Assembly (NCBI GenBank): GCA_900314795.1
Contig: OMWP01000015.1
Location: 1 to 55,677, forward strand
DNA length: 55,677 bases
Origin: an uncultured Eubacteriales bacterium
GTDB taxonomy: Bacteria; Bacillota; Clostridia; Oscillospirales; Acutalibacteraceae
Reading direction: 5' to 3'
The position numbers and the translations under genes are program-made. Below the pieces are notes generated by a model, which saw only the letters and a program-made list of their open reading frames with translations, was not told where the DNA came from and did not search any database. Of this stretch, positions 39,280 through 49,015 are shown one piece after another; position 1 is the stretch's first letter, and each line of letters opens with the position of its first letter.

Positions 39280-39713
39280 AGCGTTTTTGCCACCGCGCCG
39301 AGTACACCGTTGACGAACGCGGTATCATCCTCTACGGTATACTTTTTAGCGAGCTCCACCGCCTCGTTGATCGATACGGAAACGGGAATATCTTCCAGAT
39401 ACAGCATCTCATAGATCGCGACGCGCATAATGGCGAGAGAAACCTTTGAGATGCGGTTGATCTTCCAGCCCGATTTCAGATTGGACGCGATCTTTTCGTC
39501 GATCTCAGTCTGATGCGCTTTGATACCCTTGACACAGTCGATCGCATAATCACTCAAAAACTCATCGCGCGCATCACCGGCATTATCGGCGAGCTCGTCA
39601 ATATCCGCGTCCGAAAACAGGGATTCAAAGCACAAAATGAAAGCCTGTTCACGTTTTTTATAGCGGGAGATATTGTTACGTTCTGTATTCAAAGCGTTGT
39701 TTTCTTCACACAT
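39276..39713 (-). CDS. nusB: Transcription antitermination factor NusB
   Basis: All-helical RNA-binding protein that with S10 (NusE) helps processive transcription of rRNA operons. YKKREQAFILCFESLF near the N-terminus and the C-terminal DIPVSVSINEAVELAKKYTVEDDTAFVNGVLGAV are family signatures. The start at 39713 (145 aa) is chosen because GAGGGG lies 5 nt ahead; an in-frame ATG at 39770 falls in the promoter. It opens the nusB, TsaD-paralogue, xseA, dnaE operon. Confidence 0.95.
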   Translation of the reverse strand: MCEENNALNTERNNISRYKKREQAFILCFESLFSDADIDELADNAGDARDEFLSDYAIDCVKGIKAHQTEIDEKIASNLKSGWKINRISKVSLAIMRVAIYEMLYLEDIPVSVSINEAVELAKKYTVEDDTAFVNGVLGAVAKTL

Positions 39714-39750
39714 AAAAACCCCTCGTTTCGGCAAATAATCATACATATTT

Positions 39751-39779
39751 ATTATAACATAATTATTCATCTTTGTAAA
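39751..39779 (-). promoter_or_regulatory. Strong promoter of the nusB operon
   Basis: TTTACA (39774-39779), a 17-nt spacer and TATAAT (39751-39756) on the minus strand, with TGT ahead of the -10. About 38 nt ahead of the nusB start. Confidence 0.8.
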
Positions 39780-39911
39780 TATCGGAACGTCACGATTCTA
39801 TAATCATAAAATATAGGAAACAGGATAAATAACATCCATTTCAAATTTGACAGATTCAACAATTTATCGACAAGATTTTTATTGAATAGAACAAAATTAA
39901 TTAGATATAGT

Positions 39912-39924
39912 GTTAAGTCTTAAC
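39912..39924. promoter_or_regulatory. Palindrome ahead of the pulA promoter (possible operator)
   Basis: GTTAAGTCTTAAC is a perfect 6-1-6 palindrome ending 6 nt ahead of the -35 of pulA. Its place suits an activator or repressor site. The regulator is not known and none is encoded nearby. Confidence 0.4.
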
Positions 39925-39930
39925 TTTTGG

Positions 39931-39959
39931 TTGAAAATGAAGGTTGATGATGGTAAAAT
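39931..39959 (+). promoter_or_regulatory. SigA-type promoter for pulA
   Basis: TTGAAA (39931-39936), a 17-nt spacer and TAAAAT (39954-39959), with TGG ahead of the -10, 57 nt before the pulA start. Confidence 0.7.
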
Positions 39960-40016
39960 AGTAAAGTACGTATCCCTGTATATGAATGATGAAAAAAGTT
40001 ATAAAGTGAGGTTTTT

Positions 40017-42068
40017 GTGGTGGGTACTACCGCATTTTATTCCAACAAATCTGAAATCTACAATACTTACGACGGCAATGATTTAGGTTACACCTACACC
40101 CCCGAGAGCACAACCTTCAAGGTTTGGGCCCCTTCGGCAGAACAGGTATTATTAAAGCTCTACTCCACCGGTTCTTTTTATGAGGACGGCGCTCAGGTGT
40201 TGAGCATCAAACAAATGCTGTATGACGCGGTGACCGGTATCTGGTCCGCCACGATCGACGGCGATCTGAACCATATTTACTACACCTATGTTATCAAGAC
40301 TGAATCCGGCACGCATGAGACGCAGGACGTATACTCCAAAGCAGTCGGCGTGAACTCTCAGCGCTCCGAGGTTGTGAATCTTTCGGAAACCAATCCGGAC
40401 GGATGGGAAAACGATCGGCATGTCCTGCCCGAAAAGCCGAACGACGCGATCATCTGGGAGATCCATGTGCGTGACTTCTCTTCTTCCGATACCTCGGGCG
40501 TCAACAAGGCACATCGCGGTAAATTCCTCGCGTTCACCGAGAAAAACACCGTGATCCCCTTCACCTCTTATCCGACGTGCGTCAATTATTTAAAGCATCT
40601 GGGCGTGACCCACGTTCAACTCAACCCGGTCTTTGACTTTGGCTCTGTCAACGAAGCGACAGGCGTGGAATACAACTGGGGTTACGATCCCGTCAACTAC
40701 AATGTTCCCGAAGGCTCCTACTCCACCGATCCGTATCACGGTGAGGTGCGTATCAGAGAATTCAAGGAAATGGTCAAGGCGCTGCATGAAGAAGGCATCG
40801 GCGTGATCATGGACGTCGTGTATAACCATGTATTCTCCACGGCGCATTCTCCCTTTGAAAACACCGTGCCCGGTTACTACTTCCGCATGCAGGACGGCAA
40901 GTTCCTCAACTCCTCCGGCTGCGGCAACGTCACCGCCAGTGACAAGATCATGTTCCGCAAGTTCATGATCGATTCCCTGTGTTACTGGGCAAATGAATAC
41001 CATATTGACGGCTTCCGTTTCGATCTTATGGCATGCCACGATATCGAGACCATGAACCTGATCCGTGAGGCGCTCGATCAGATCGACAAACGCATCCTCA
41101 TGTACGGTGAGCCGTGGACTGCCAATGACGGCGAAAACGGTATCTCAGGCGAGGATTGCTCCAATAAAGCCAACGCAAAGAAGCTCTCTACCCGTATCGG
41201 TATGTTCAATGACGATATGCGTCATGGTATCAAGGGCGGCTCCGACGACGACAGCAAGGGCTTTATCCAAGGCTCCACCCACAGCGCCTATAATGTCATC
41301 GCCGGTATGATGGGCGCTTCTTCTGTGACCTTCGGCAATTGGGCGAATGAGCCCTCGCAGTGTATCACCTATGCTTCCGCTCATGATAATCTGTCCCTCT
41401 GGGATAAGATCCTTAAATCCAACTGGTGTGATGATTTCGATACCACCGATAACTTATACATCAGTCAGAACAAGCTTGCCGCGACGCTGATCCTCTCCTC
41501 CTTAGGTATCTCCTTCTGGATGGCGGGTGAAGAATTCGCGAGAACGAAAAAGGGCGATCACAACTCCTACAAATCGCCCGATTCGATCAACTCCATCAAC
41601 TGGACGCGCACCGTTCGTTACAGCGAACTGGTCGATTATTACAGAGGCCTGATCAAGATCCGCAAGGCATTCTCTCCCCTGCGTGACAACACCACCAAGG
41701 CGGTCAACGACGGTTACATCGTTTATAACGGACAAAGTCTTTCTCTGACGTTAAAGAATGATACTGAGGGCGAATGGCGGATGCTCAGCGTCATCATCAA
41801 CAACTCCGACAAGCCCTGCGTACCGCAGATCAAGTCGCAGTATGAGCTGCCGCAGAAGTGGTATGTGATCGCCAACGCGGAAGAAGCGTCCGACAAGGCG
41901 CTGTATCGCTTTGAACAGGATACGCTGGTTCCGCCGCGATCTGCTTTGATCATCATCGATGCGGAAAGCTATGATAAGATCAACGGCACCGATTATCATA
42001 CCGCAAAGAGTAAAGCGGATATTCCGGCAACAGAGATCGGCGAAGGAATTAATCAATTGTTTCAATAA
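40017..42068 (+). CDS. pulA: Type I pullulanase (GH13_14-like), cytoplasmic
   Basis: Debranching enzyme that cleaves alpha-1,6 bonds of pullulan and branched maltodextrins. An N-terminal CBM48-like domain (about 22-115) precedes the GH13 barrel, which has the pullulanase signature YNWGYDP (219-225), MDVVYNH (265-271), nucleophile D336 in DGFRFDLMA, acid/base E365 in YGEPW and D457 in AHDNLSLWDK. No signal peptide is present, so it should work on imported dextrins. It starts with GTG (40017; a second GTG follows at once) behind GTGAGG. The coding sequence is rich in C-ending codons. Single-gene unit with own promoter and terminator. Confidence 0.95.
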   Translation: MVGTTAFYSNKSEIYNTYDGNDLGYTYTPESTTFKVWAPSAEQVLLKLYSTGSFYEDGAQVLSIKQMLYDAVTGIWSATIDGDLNHIYYTYVIKTESGTHETQDVYSKAVGVNSQRSEVVNLSETNPDGWENDRHVLPEKPNDAIIWEIHVRDFSSSDTSGVNKAHRGKFLAFTEKNTVIPFTSYPTCVNYLKHLGVTHVQLNPVFDFGSVNEATGVEYNWGYDPVNYNVPEGSYSTDPYHGEVRIREFKEMVKALHEEGIGVIMDVVYNHVFSTAHSPFENTVPGYYFRMQDGKFLNSSGCGNVTASDKIMFRKFMIDSLCYWANEYHIDGFRFDLMACHDIETMNLIREALDQIDKRILMYGEPWTANDGENGISGEDCSNKANAKKLSTRIGMFNDDMRHGIKGGSDDDSKGFIQGSTHSAYNVIAGMMGASSVTFGNWANEPSQCITYASAHDNLSLWDKILKSNWCDDFDTTDNLYISQNKLAATLILSSLGISFWMAGEEFARTKKGDHNSYKSPDSINSINWTRTVRYSELVDYYRGLIKIRKAFSPLRDNTTKAVNDGYIVYNGQSLSLTLKNDTEGEWRMLSVIINNSDKPCVPQIKSQYELPQKWYVIANAEEASDKALYRFEQDTLVPPRSALIIIDAESYDKINGTDYHTAKSKADIPATEIGEGINQLFQ

Positions 42069-42073
42069 TAGCA

Positions 42074-42107
42074 AACGGACGGGTTCGACCCCGTCCGTTA
42101 TTTTTAT
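42074..42107 (+). terminator. Intrinsic terminator of pulA
   Basis: AACGGACGGG (42074-42083) pairs perfectly with CCCGTCCGTT (42090-42099) around TTCGAC, followed by ATTTTTAT. It also separates pulA from the converging spoIIIA operon. Confidence 0.93.
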
Positions 42108-42111
42108 GCGA

Positions 42112-42657
42112 TCAAACATCAATGATAACAATATTATTGAATTCGATCTCCGACTGTGATATGATCGCTTCTTTAATGATCATCGGCGCGTTCTCCGTCA
42201 GTTCACTTGACAAGAGCGTGACGGTACATCCCGAATCGGAGATATAACATACAGCACTCGGATATCCCTTTGCGGTCAAGATTCCCTCGATATTACTTTG
42301 CGCCAGTATCCGCTGTTCGATAGTATTGGCTGATTTCACTGCTTCTGCTTTGGCGTCCTCAGAGCTGTCCGACAGTGACAAAACATTCTCAGCCGCTTCC
42401 ATCGCTTTATCCTGTGCCTGTGTACGTTCGGTTTTCGCTTGTGCGAGCTTTGCCTCGGGCGACATCTCGGATACGGAATCCGATGCGACCTCATCCGTTG
42501 TGGCGGTTGCATCATTGCTGACATAGGTCGCGGCGCCGAGCTCCTTTGATGTGGAAGCGATCAACGGTGTTCCCGAGAACTGCCAATTCAGATATACCGC
42601 CGCTCCGAGCGCCAATACCAATGCCGCCGCCAATACATGTTGCTTTTTGATTCTCAT
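42112..42657 (-). CDS. spoIIIAH: Stage III sporulation protein AH
   Basis: Mother-cell membrane protein whose extracellular domain binds SpoIIQ (or an equivalent) to form the channel across the two forespore membranes. One N-terminal membrane helix (about 8-25) is followed by an Ala/Glu/Lys-rich helix and a C-terminal ring-building fold of the EscJ/FliF type (GYPSAVCYISDSGCTVTLLSSEL). Length 181 aa. Last gene of the operon, separated from spoIIIAG by three tandem REP-like units. Confidence 0.93.
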   Translation of the reverse strand: MRIKKQHVLAAALVLALGAAVYLNWQFSGTPLIASTSKELGAATYVSNDATATTDEVASDSVSEMSPEAKLAQAKTERTQAQDKAMEAAENVLSLSDSSEDAKAEAVKSANTIEQRILAQSNIEGILTAKGYPSAVCYISDSGCTVTLLSSELTENAPMIIKEAIISQSEIEFNNIVIIDV

Positions 42658-42683
42658 ATTTCTCCACCTTTTATTATAGATTC

Positions 42684-42812
42684 GTCATTATGAAGCCATA
42701 GGTTATGGCAAACTCAATAGATTCAATTAGTCATTGCGAAGCCTTTGGCTGTGGCAATCTCAACGGATTCAATTCAGTCATTGCGAAGCCTTTGGCTGTG
42801 GCAATCTCAACC
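42684..42812. repeat. Three tandem REP-like units between spoIIIAG and spoIIIAH
   Basis: Units start at 42684, 42730 and 42777, a period of 46-47 nt. Units two and three are almost identical (TCATTGCGAAGCCTTTGGCT then GTGGCAATCTCAA); unit one has diverged. Each can fold into a hairpin through AGCC/GGCT and TTGC/GCAA. The last unit ends exactly at the spoIIIAG stop codon (42813-42815). Confidence 0.88.
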
Positions 42813-43229
42813 TTATTTTGTGATACACACTTTATCAGAACCGATATTCAGCGATTTTGTCACAGCGTCCATCACGCGGGCTACGACAAGCGGATCATCC
42901 CCGCCGTCACATACCACTACCACACCGCGTACCTTCGGCTCAATGCTCTTCGTTTTGGTATCGGTATTCTTAAGATAAACATTTTCGCCGCCGTTATCCA
43001 TTGTCAAAAAGATCTTCGCCTCCCCCACCCCGCTGATTTGTGAGATGATCTCGAGGAGATGGGCTTCGGTTTTTGCGGCATAACGATCCGAGTTATCCTT
43101 TTCACTGCCCGAAAAATCAATGAAGGATGACAGACCGATCAACAGTACCGCCGCCGTTCCGATGATAACAGCGATTTTGACGATTCGTTTATCACTCAGC
43201 CACTTAGTGAGCTTCTTCCCCTGTAACAT
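42813..43229 (-). CDS. spoIIIAG: Stage III sporulation protein AG
   Basis: Ring-forming component of the SpoIIIA-SpoIIQ channel. One membrane helix (IVKIAVIIGTAAVLLIGLSSF) precedes an extracellular ring-building fold with RVMDAVTKSLNI at the end. The start at 43229 (138 aa) is supported by AAAGGAG 10 nt ahead; it overlaps spoIIIAF by 26 nt. A longer frame to 43292 lacks a ribosome binding site. Confidence 0.92.
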   Translation of the reverse strand: MLQGKKLTKWLSDKRIVKIAVIIGTAAVLLIGLSSFIDFSGSEKDNSDRYAAKTEAHLLEIISQISGVGEAKIFLTMDNGGENVYLKNTDTKTKSIEPKVRGVVVVCDGGDDPLVVARVMDAVTKSLNIGSDKVCITK

Positions 43230-43689
43230 GTATTTCAGGCTCCTTTGCAATATTCCTGTAGACGATGCTTTTGATCGCCGGCATTTTATCAATGTCCTTT
43301 TCGCTTATATATATGACGGCGCGTACAACAGATATTCTGCCCTCGTCGGATATTTTTAACGACAGCTTAATATCCTTAACGTCGATCCCTTCATTATGCA
43401 AGAGTTCATTCAATGCCTGTGTCAAATGATCCGCCGTCATCTGCGCAACGACCTCCTGAGAATCCGACTCGTGATAAGTCGGAATCGGTATCTCGGCAAC
43501 ATTCGGTGAATGGAGATCGATCTCGCTCACCTGAGCTGATACCACGGTAATAAACGTGCTGATAAAGAACAACCCGACCGCAACGCCCATGATCCTGCGC
43601 GTCCTTTTTTGCGGAATCAATACCGTGACCATACTGATGGCAACACAGGAATAACACAGCGTCAAACTGACCGCCTTGATCGCGTTCAT
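43204..43689 (-). CDS. spoIIIAF: Stage III sporulation protein AF
   Basis: Two N-terminal membrane helices (about 4-21 and 33-52) and a small extracellular ring-building-like domain, as in B. subtilis SpoIIIAF. Length 161 aa. It overlaps spoIIIAE by 4 nt (ATGA) and spoIIIAG by 26 nt, consistent with tight coupling. Confidence 0.9.
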   Translation of the reverse strand: MNAIKAVSLTLCYSCVAISMVTVLIPQKRTRRIMGVAVGLFFISTFITVVSAQVSEIDLHSPNVAEIPIPTYHESDSQEVVAQMTADHLTQALNELLHNEGIDVKDIKLSLKISDEGRISVVRAVIYISEKDIDKMPAIKSIVYRNIAKEPEIHVTGEEAH

Positions 43690-44804
43690 GTGTGACCTCC
43701 CAGTGACATCATGATTGACGTCGAGATAATAAAGACCGTCATCACGGCGATCAGCATTGCTCTGAGCGCAGATAAAAACTGTGATAACGCGTTAATGATT
43801 GACGATGCGGAGGTGACAGAGAGCATCTCGCCGATGCTTTTTGTGACCCATAGTGTCATTGACCACAGAATCGATTGCATGATCAAAGGCGCAAAGCTGA
43901 CGAACAAAGCGATAATAATAAAAACCCCCGCACCCGAGCGCAGAATACCGACGCTGTTTTGCAACGCACCGTATGCCTCGGCAATGGATGATCCGATCAA
44001 CGGAATGAAGGAGCTTAACCCGAATCGAGCCGCTTTATTCGCGACACTGTCCGCCGCTCCGGATAATGCACCGTTGAGCCCGATCACCGCCGTAAATACG
44101 CTCATCATAAAAGTGATCCCGTACTTGAAGCCTTTGCTCACCATCTCGATGAATCCGCCGAGCCTGACTCGTGACGAGATGCTCGCGCAAACTGACAGCG
44201 ATAGGAACACCGATAACAACGGTGTGAATACCGTTACCGACAGTCGAGAAATCACCTGAGATACAGTGATCACCGCTGCATAATAGCCACCCGATGAGAT
44301 CGCGTGCCCCGAGAACACCAGTATCCCGGCTATCACGGGAAGATATACCGTCATCATCGCCGATGCGCCTTGGATCACCTTTGACGATAAAGCAATCATC
44401 TGCGTCACGGGACTGACGATGATCGACGTGATGAACAGGCTGACGACAACACCCATGATATCTCTCGTTTCCGTATAACGCAGTGAATAAGAATAGGATT
44501 CCGCGACGGATGCCAACAACAATACCGCTGTCAGCAGGATCAGCGCTGCCATCGGTCCACTGCTGTATGACGCGACCAAACCGGAAAGGTATTGCCATAC
44601 AGATGCGCTGTCAATGCCGTTTTTGGTGATATCATCGATACCCGAGATACCGAACGCATTTAACCCGCCTTTGGTGTCATCATCAATACTGCTCTCGATT
44701 TGGGCTTTATCCTCTTCAAACAAGACCTTTTCGGCGGCATGACATCTGACGGTACAGCAACCGATCACCATCAATACCGCCGCAATCAACATCAAGCGCT
44801 TCAT
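43686..44804 (-). CDS. spoIIIAE: Stage III sporulation protein AE
   Basis: Polytopic membrane protein of the feeding-tube complex with a signal-like N-terminus (MKRLMLIAAVLMVIGCC) and about seven further membrane segments. VYLPVIAGILVFSGHAIS and SFIPLIGSSIAEAYGAL are typical of the family. The start at 44804 (372 aa) follows the spoIIIAD stop codon by 1 nt (TGATATG); the frame continues upstream to 44888, but that would overlap spoIIIAD and is not needed. Confidence 0.93.
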   Translation of the reverse strand: MKRLMLIAAVLMVIGCCTVRCHAAEKVLFEEDKAQIESSIDDDTKGGLNAFGISGIDDITKNGIDSASVWQYLSGLVASYSSGPMAALILLTAVLLLASVAESYSYSLRYTETRDIMGVVVSLFITSIIVSPVTQMIALSSKVIQGASAMMTVYLPVIAGILVFSGHAISSGGYYAAVITVSQVISRLSVTVFTPLLSVFLSLSVCASISSRVRLGGFIEMVSKGFKYGITFMMSVFTAVIGLNGALSGAADSVANKAARFGLSSFIPLIGSSIAEAYGALQNSVGILRSGAGVFIIIALFVSFAPLIMQSILWSMTLWVTKSIGEMLSVTSASSIINALSQFLSALRAMLIAVMTVFIISTSIMMSLGGHT

Positions 44805-44805
44805 A

Positions 44806-45192
44806 TCAACTACCCAGTGTTGTAATAACAGCGATGATGTTTTGGAACAACGGTAATGAGGTGAGTAATACCAATATTTTCCCGGCAAAAGAAATATTCG
44901 TGCTCAGCGACAGCAACCCTGCCTCCGTTACGCAGTCACAGGTGAATTCCGTAACAAAGCAGATCCCCATCACCTTCAACAGGATCGCAATATCTGCCGT
45001 ATCAATACCGCCGTCAGCCAATACGCTTTGGATCCCCGACAGCGTACCGGGAAGGTTTTTGAGTAAGCTGAGGATGATGATCGCCCCGGCGGCAACGGAT
45101 AACAGCATCGCACTGTGCGGACTCTGGGATCGGAGCATCACCGCTAAAACAGCCGTTACAATAGCGGCTCCGCAAATCGTGATCATGTTCAT
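44806..45192 (-). CDS. spoIIIAD: Stage III sporulation protein AD
   Basis: Membrane protein (128 aa) of the SpoIIIAC/AD family with about four hydrophobic helices (ITICGAAIVTAVLAVML; MLLSVAAGAIIILSLL; and two more). The start at 45192 is 1 nt behind the spoIIIAC stop codon; an upstream TTG in frame would overlap spoIIIAC. Its role is in the channel between mother cell and forespore. Confidence 0.92.
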   Translation of the reverse strand: MNMITICGAAIVTAVLAVMLRSQSPHSAMLLSVAAGAIIILSLLKNLPGTLSGIQSVLADGGIDTADIAILLKVMGICFVTEFTCDCVTEAGLLSLSTNISFAGKILVLLTSLPLFQNIIAVITTLGS

Positions 45193-45193
45193 G

Positions 45194-45388
45194 CTACAGC
45201 CCAAAGGTGTTCTTGACGGTCGTGAACAGCTCGCTGATCTGTGAGATGATCATCATCAGTGCCACCACCAAGCCCGCGATCGTTGTCAAGAGCGCCTGCT
45301 CCTCTCTGCCGCTGCGCACCAACAGCTGATTGAGGATCGCGACGATGATCCCGATCGCCGCAATCTTAAATATCATATCAACGTCCAT
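45194..45388 (-). CDS. spoIIIAC: Stage III sporulation protein AC
   Basis: A 64-residue membrane protein with two hydrophobic helices (IAAIGIIVAILNQLLV and ALLTTIAGLVVALMMIISQI). Length and position between AB and AD fit SpoIIIAC exactly. Confidence 0.92.
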   Translation of the reverse strand: MDVDMIFKIAAIGIIVAILNQLLVRSGREEQALLTTIAGLVVALMMIISQISELFTTVKNTFGL

Positions 45389-45399
45389 ATTTTTCCATC

Positions 45400-45867
45400 C
45401 TATATCACCATCAGAGAGATCATCATCCCCACCGACAGCGGAATGATCCTATACATTTTCGCTTTCTTTTGTATGTCATCCTGCGCTTCACATATGTGTT
45501 CCTTTAACAATTCACTAAACAGAGAGATATGCTGTCTTTGCGAATCGATATCCGCCGCTCCGAGATCCGTTGTAAAGGATCGGAGCATCCCGATATCTTC
45601 TTTTGATAATACATAAGTAAACCCGTCGATAAAACGATCCCACTGGATGTCGAAAGGGATCGTATGCTCAAACGAAAATCCCGCAAAATTCTCGGAGAAT
45701 ACCTCGCATAGATCTCCCGCGTTATACTCGATTCGGATCATCGCCCTGTGGAACAGCACTTCAAAATCTGTCAAAACATCTCTGCGACGGGTCAGCTTTT
45801 GCGATAAATGGATTCCGATCACCGCACCGCAAAACAGGATCACGATACATAAAACGAGCTTAATCAT
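45400..45867 (-). CDS. spoIIIAB: Stage III sporulation protein AB
   Basis: Membrane protein (155 aa) related to GspF of type II secretion, with one N-terminal and one C-terminal helix and a soluble helical middle. The start is MIKLVLCIVILFCGAVIGIHL at 45867; it overlaps the end of spoIIIAA by 8 nt. The open frame runs much further upstream (to 46236), but that part is antisense-like filler within spoIIIAA and carries no SpoIIIAB sequence. Confidence 0.92.
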   Translation of the reverse strand: MIKLVLCIVILFCGAVIGIHLSQKLTRRRDVLTDFEVLFHRAMIRIEYNAGDLCEVFSENFAGFSFEHTIPFDIQWDRFIDGFTYVLSKEDIGMLRSFTTDLGAADIDSQRQHISLFSELLKEHICEAQDDIQKKAKMYRIIPLSVGMMISLMVI

Positions 45868-46789
45868 GTGCGTCACACATTTCATAGATCTTATCGATCT
45901 TCCCGACATTCCCATCCGAGGACAGGAACACGATATACCGAAAAGCGCCGGTATTGATGATTTTAGAGGTGATCTCTCTGCGCCTGAGATCCTGCATCGA
46001 TGACGCGTGAACCGTCGCGATGAACGCCACACCGCACCGCATGGAGTACAGCAACAGATCAACGTCGCTTTGATCGCCCATCTCATCACATACAATGATC
46101 TCTGGCGCCATACTGCGGATCGCGCAATTGGCGGCGTTCCCCTTCGGATAACCGTTATACACATCACATAGGCCAAGTGAAAACCCGGACTTCCCCCGAT
46201 GAAAAGCAGATAGCTCTCCCCTCTCGTCCAACACACTCACACGATATCGGTATGATAATTGTCGCGCCGCATCACGAATCAGCGTCGTTTTACCGCTTCC
46301 GGGAACACCGCAAATCAGTACACCGCCGAGCGGATCGAGCTTTTGTATCAATGAGGTAGCACATCCGCTGATATCCCGCGCAACACGAAAGCTCAACGAA
46401 CTAATATCGCGTACATTGGTGATCTCACCCTTATTGATCACTGCCTTACCGCATAATCCAACCCTGACCCCGCCATCGATCGTGATGAAGCCGCTGTTGA
46501 TCTCGTTCTGGAACGCGTAGACGGAATAGTCACACAATCGGAGTACGATCTGCTCCATCTCTTTCGATGACGCAGTCAACAGGTTTTCGGTATAGGCGGA
46601 ATCGGTCAAAAAACCGTTATCCGTGATAAAAAACATTCGTTTCCGTTCGTAAATACAAACAGGTGCATTCGTTCTCAACACGATTTCCGTCACCTTGTCC
46701 TCAAAGGCGCTTCGTGCTCTTTGAAGAGGAATTCTGATACGATCGGGAAGCTTTTCAAAAATATGATCCAACCTTTTCTTGTCCATCAT
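45860..46789 (-). CDS. spoIIIAA: Stage III sporulation protein AA (secretion-type ATPase)
   Basis: ATPase of the SpoIIIA channel, related to GspE/VirB11. Walker A GVPGSGKTT lies at about 161-169 and Walker B-like IVCDEMGDQSD further on. The start at 46789 (309 aa) is chosen because AGGATGGTG sits ahead of it and includes the alternative ATG at 46798. First gene of the operon; in B. subtilis this operon is SigE-dependent, and sigE is encoded 16 kb away. I found no SigE promoter good enough to call. Confidence 0.94.
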   Translation of the reverse strand: MMDKKRLDHIFEKLPDRIRIPLQRARSAFEDKVTEIVLRTNAPVCIYERKRMFFITDNGFLTDSAYTENLLTASSKEMEQIVLRLCDYSVYAFQNEINSGFITIDGGVRVGLCGKAVINKGEITNVRDISSLSFRVARDISGCATSLIQKLDPLGGVLICGVPGSGKTTLIRDAARQLSYRYRVSVLDERGELSAFHRGKSGFSLGLCDVYNGYPKGNAANCAIRSMAPEIIVCDEMGDQSDVDLLLYSMRCGVAFIATVHASSMQDLRRREITSKIINTGAFRYIVFLSSDGNVGKIDKIYEMCDAHD

Positions 46790-46846
46790 TTTCACCATCC
46801 TGAGAATTATTGTTTGTCGCTTGACACATCACAATGACAATGATAG

Positions 46847-46887
46847 TAAAAAATATGCGGACAGGTCTTCGGATATAACCTGTCCGC
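46847..46887 (-). terminator. Terminator-like hairpin ahead of spoIIIAA
   Basis: GCGGACAGGT (46857-46866) and ACCTGTCCGC (46878-46887) form a perfect 10-bp stem; ATATTTTTTA follows on the minus strand. It lies 58 nt ahead of the spoIIIAA start, so it blocks readthrough from above or ends a short transcript. It is the second minus-strand terminator between ligA and spoIIIAA. Confidence 0.7.
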
Positions 46888-46955
46888 AAAAGTTTGTCCT
46901 GTATTCGGTTGTGATTACTGTCGCTTCGTTGGAAGTGTCAAGGAGTCAACTCAAT

Positions 46956-46987
46956 GTAAAAATCCCCGCCTGAAATAGGCAGGGATT
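46956..46987 (-). terminator. Intrinsic terminator of the ligA transcript
   Basis: AATCCCTGCCT pairs with AGGCGGGGATT (46977-46987 and 46961-46971, one mismatch) and is followed by TTTAC. It begins 5 nt behind the ligA stop codon. Confidence 0.88.
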
Positions 46988-46992
46988 CCATT

Positions 46993-48990
<1,998 letters not shown>

Positions 48991-49015
48991 CTACTCCAAA
49001 ACTCGGTTGATCAAA

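Larger units (their letters stand above)
39780..40016 (+). other. Intergenic region between nusB and pulA
   Basis: The 303 nt between the divergent nusB and pulA starts contain both promoters and no gene. Positions 39780-39910 are AT-rich (over two thirds A+T) with no clear structure. The palindrome at 39912-39924 is the only other feature seen. Confidence 0.6.

Noticed and set aside
42684-42812. Possible short CRISPR array (three units of 46-47 nt)
   Set aside because: There are no unique spacers between conserved repeats; the whole unit repeats, no cas genes are present, and related single copies occur elsewhere in the window.
45868-46236. Upstream extension of the spoIIIAB frame
   Set aside because: It overlaps spoIIIAA in another frame; SpoIIIAB homology begins only at MIKLVLC (45867).
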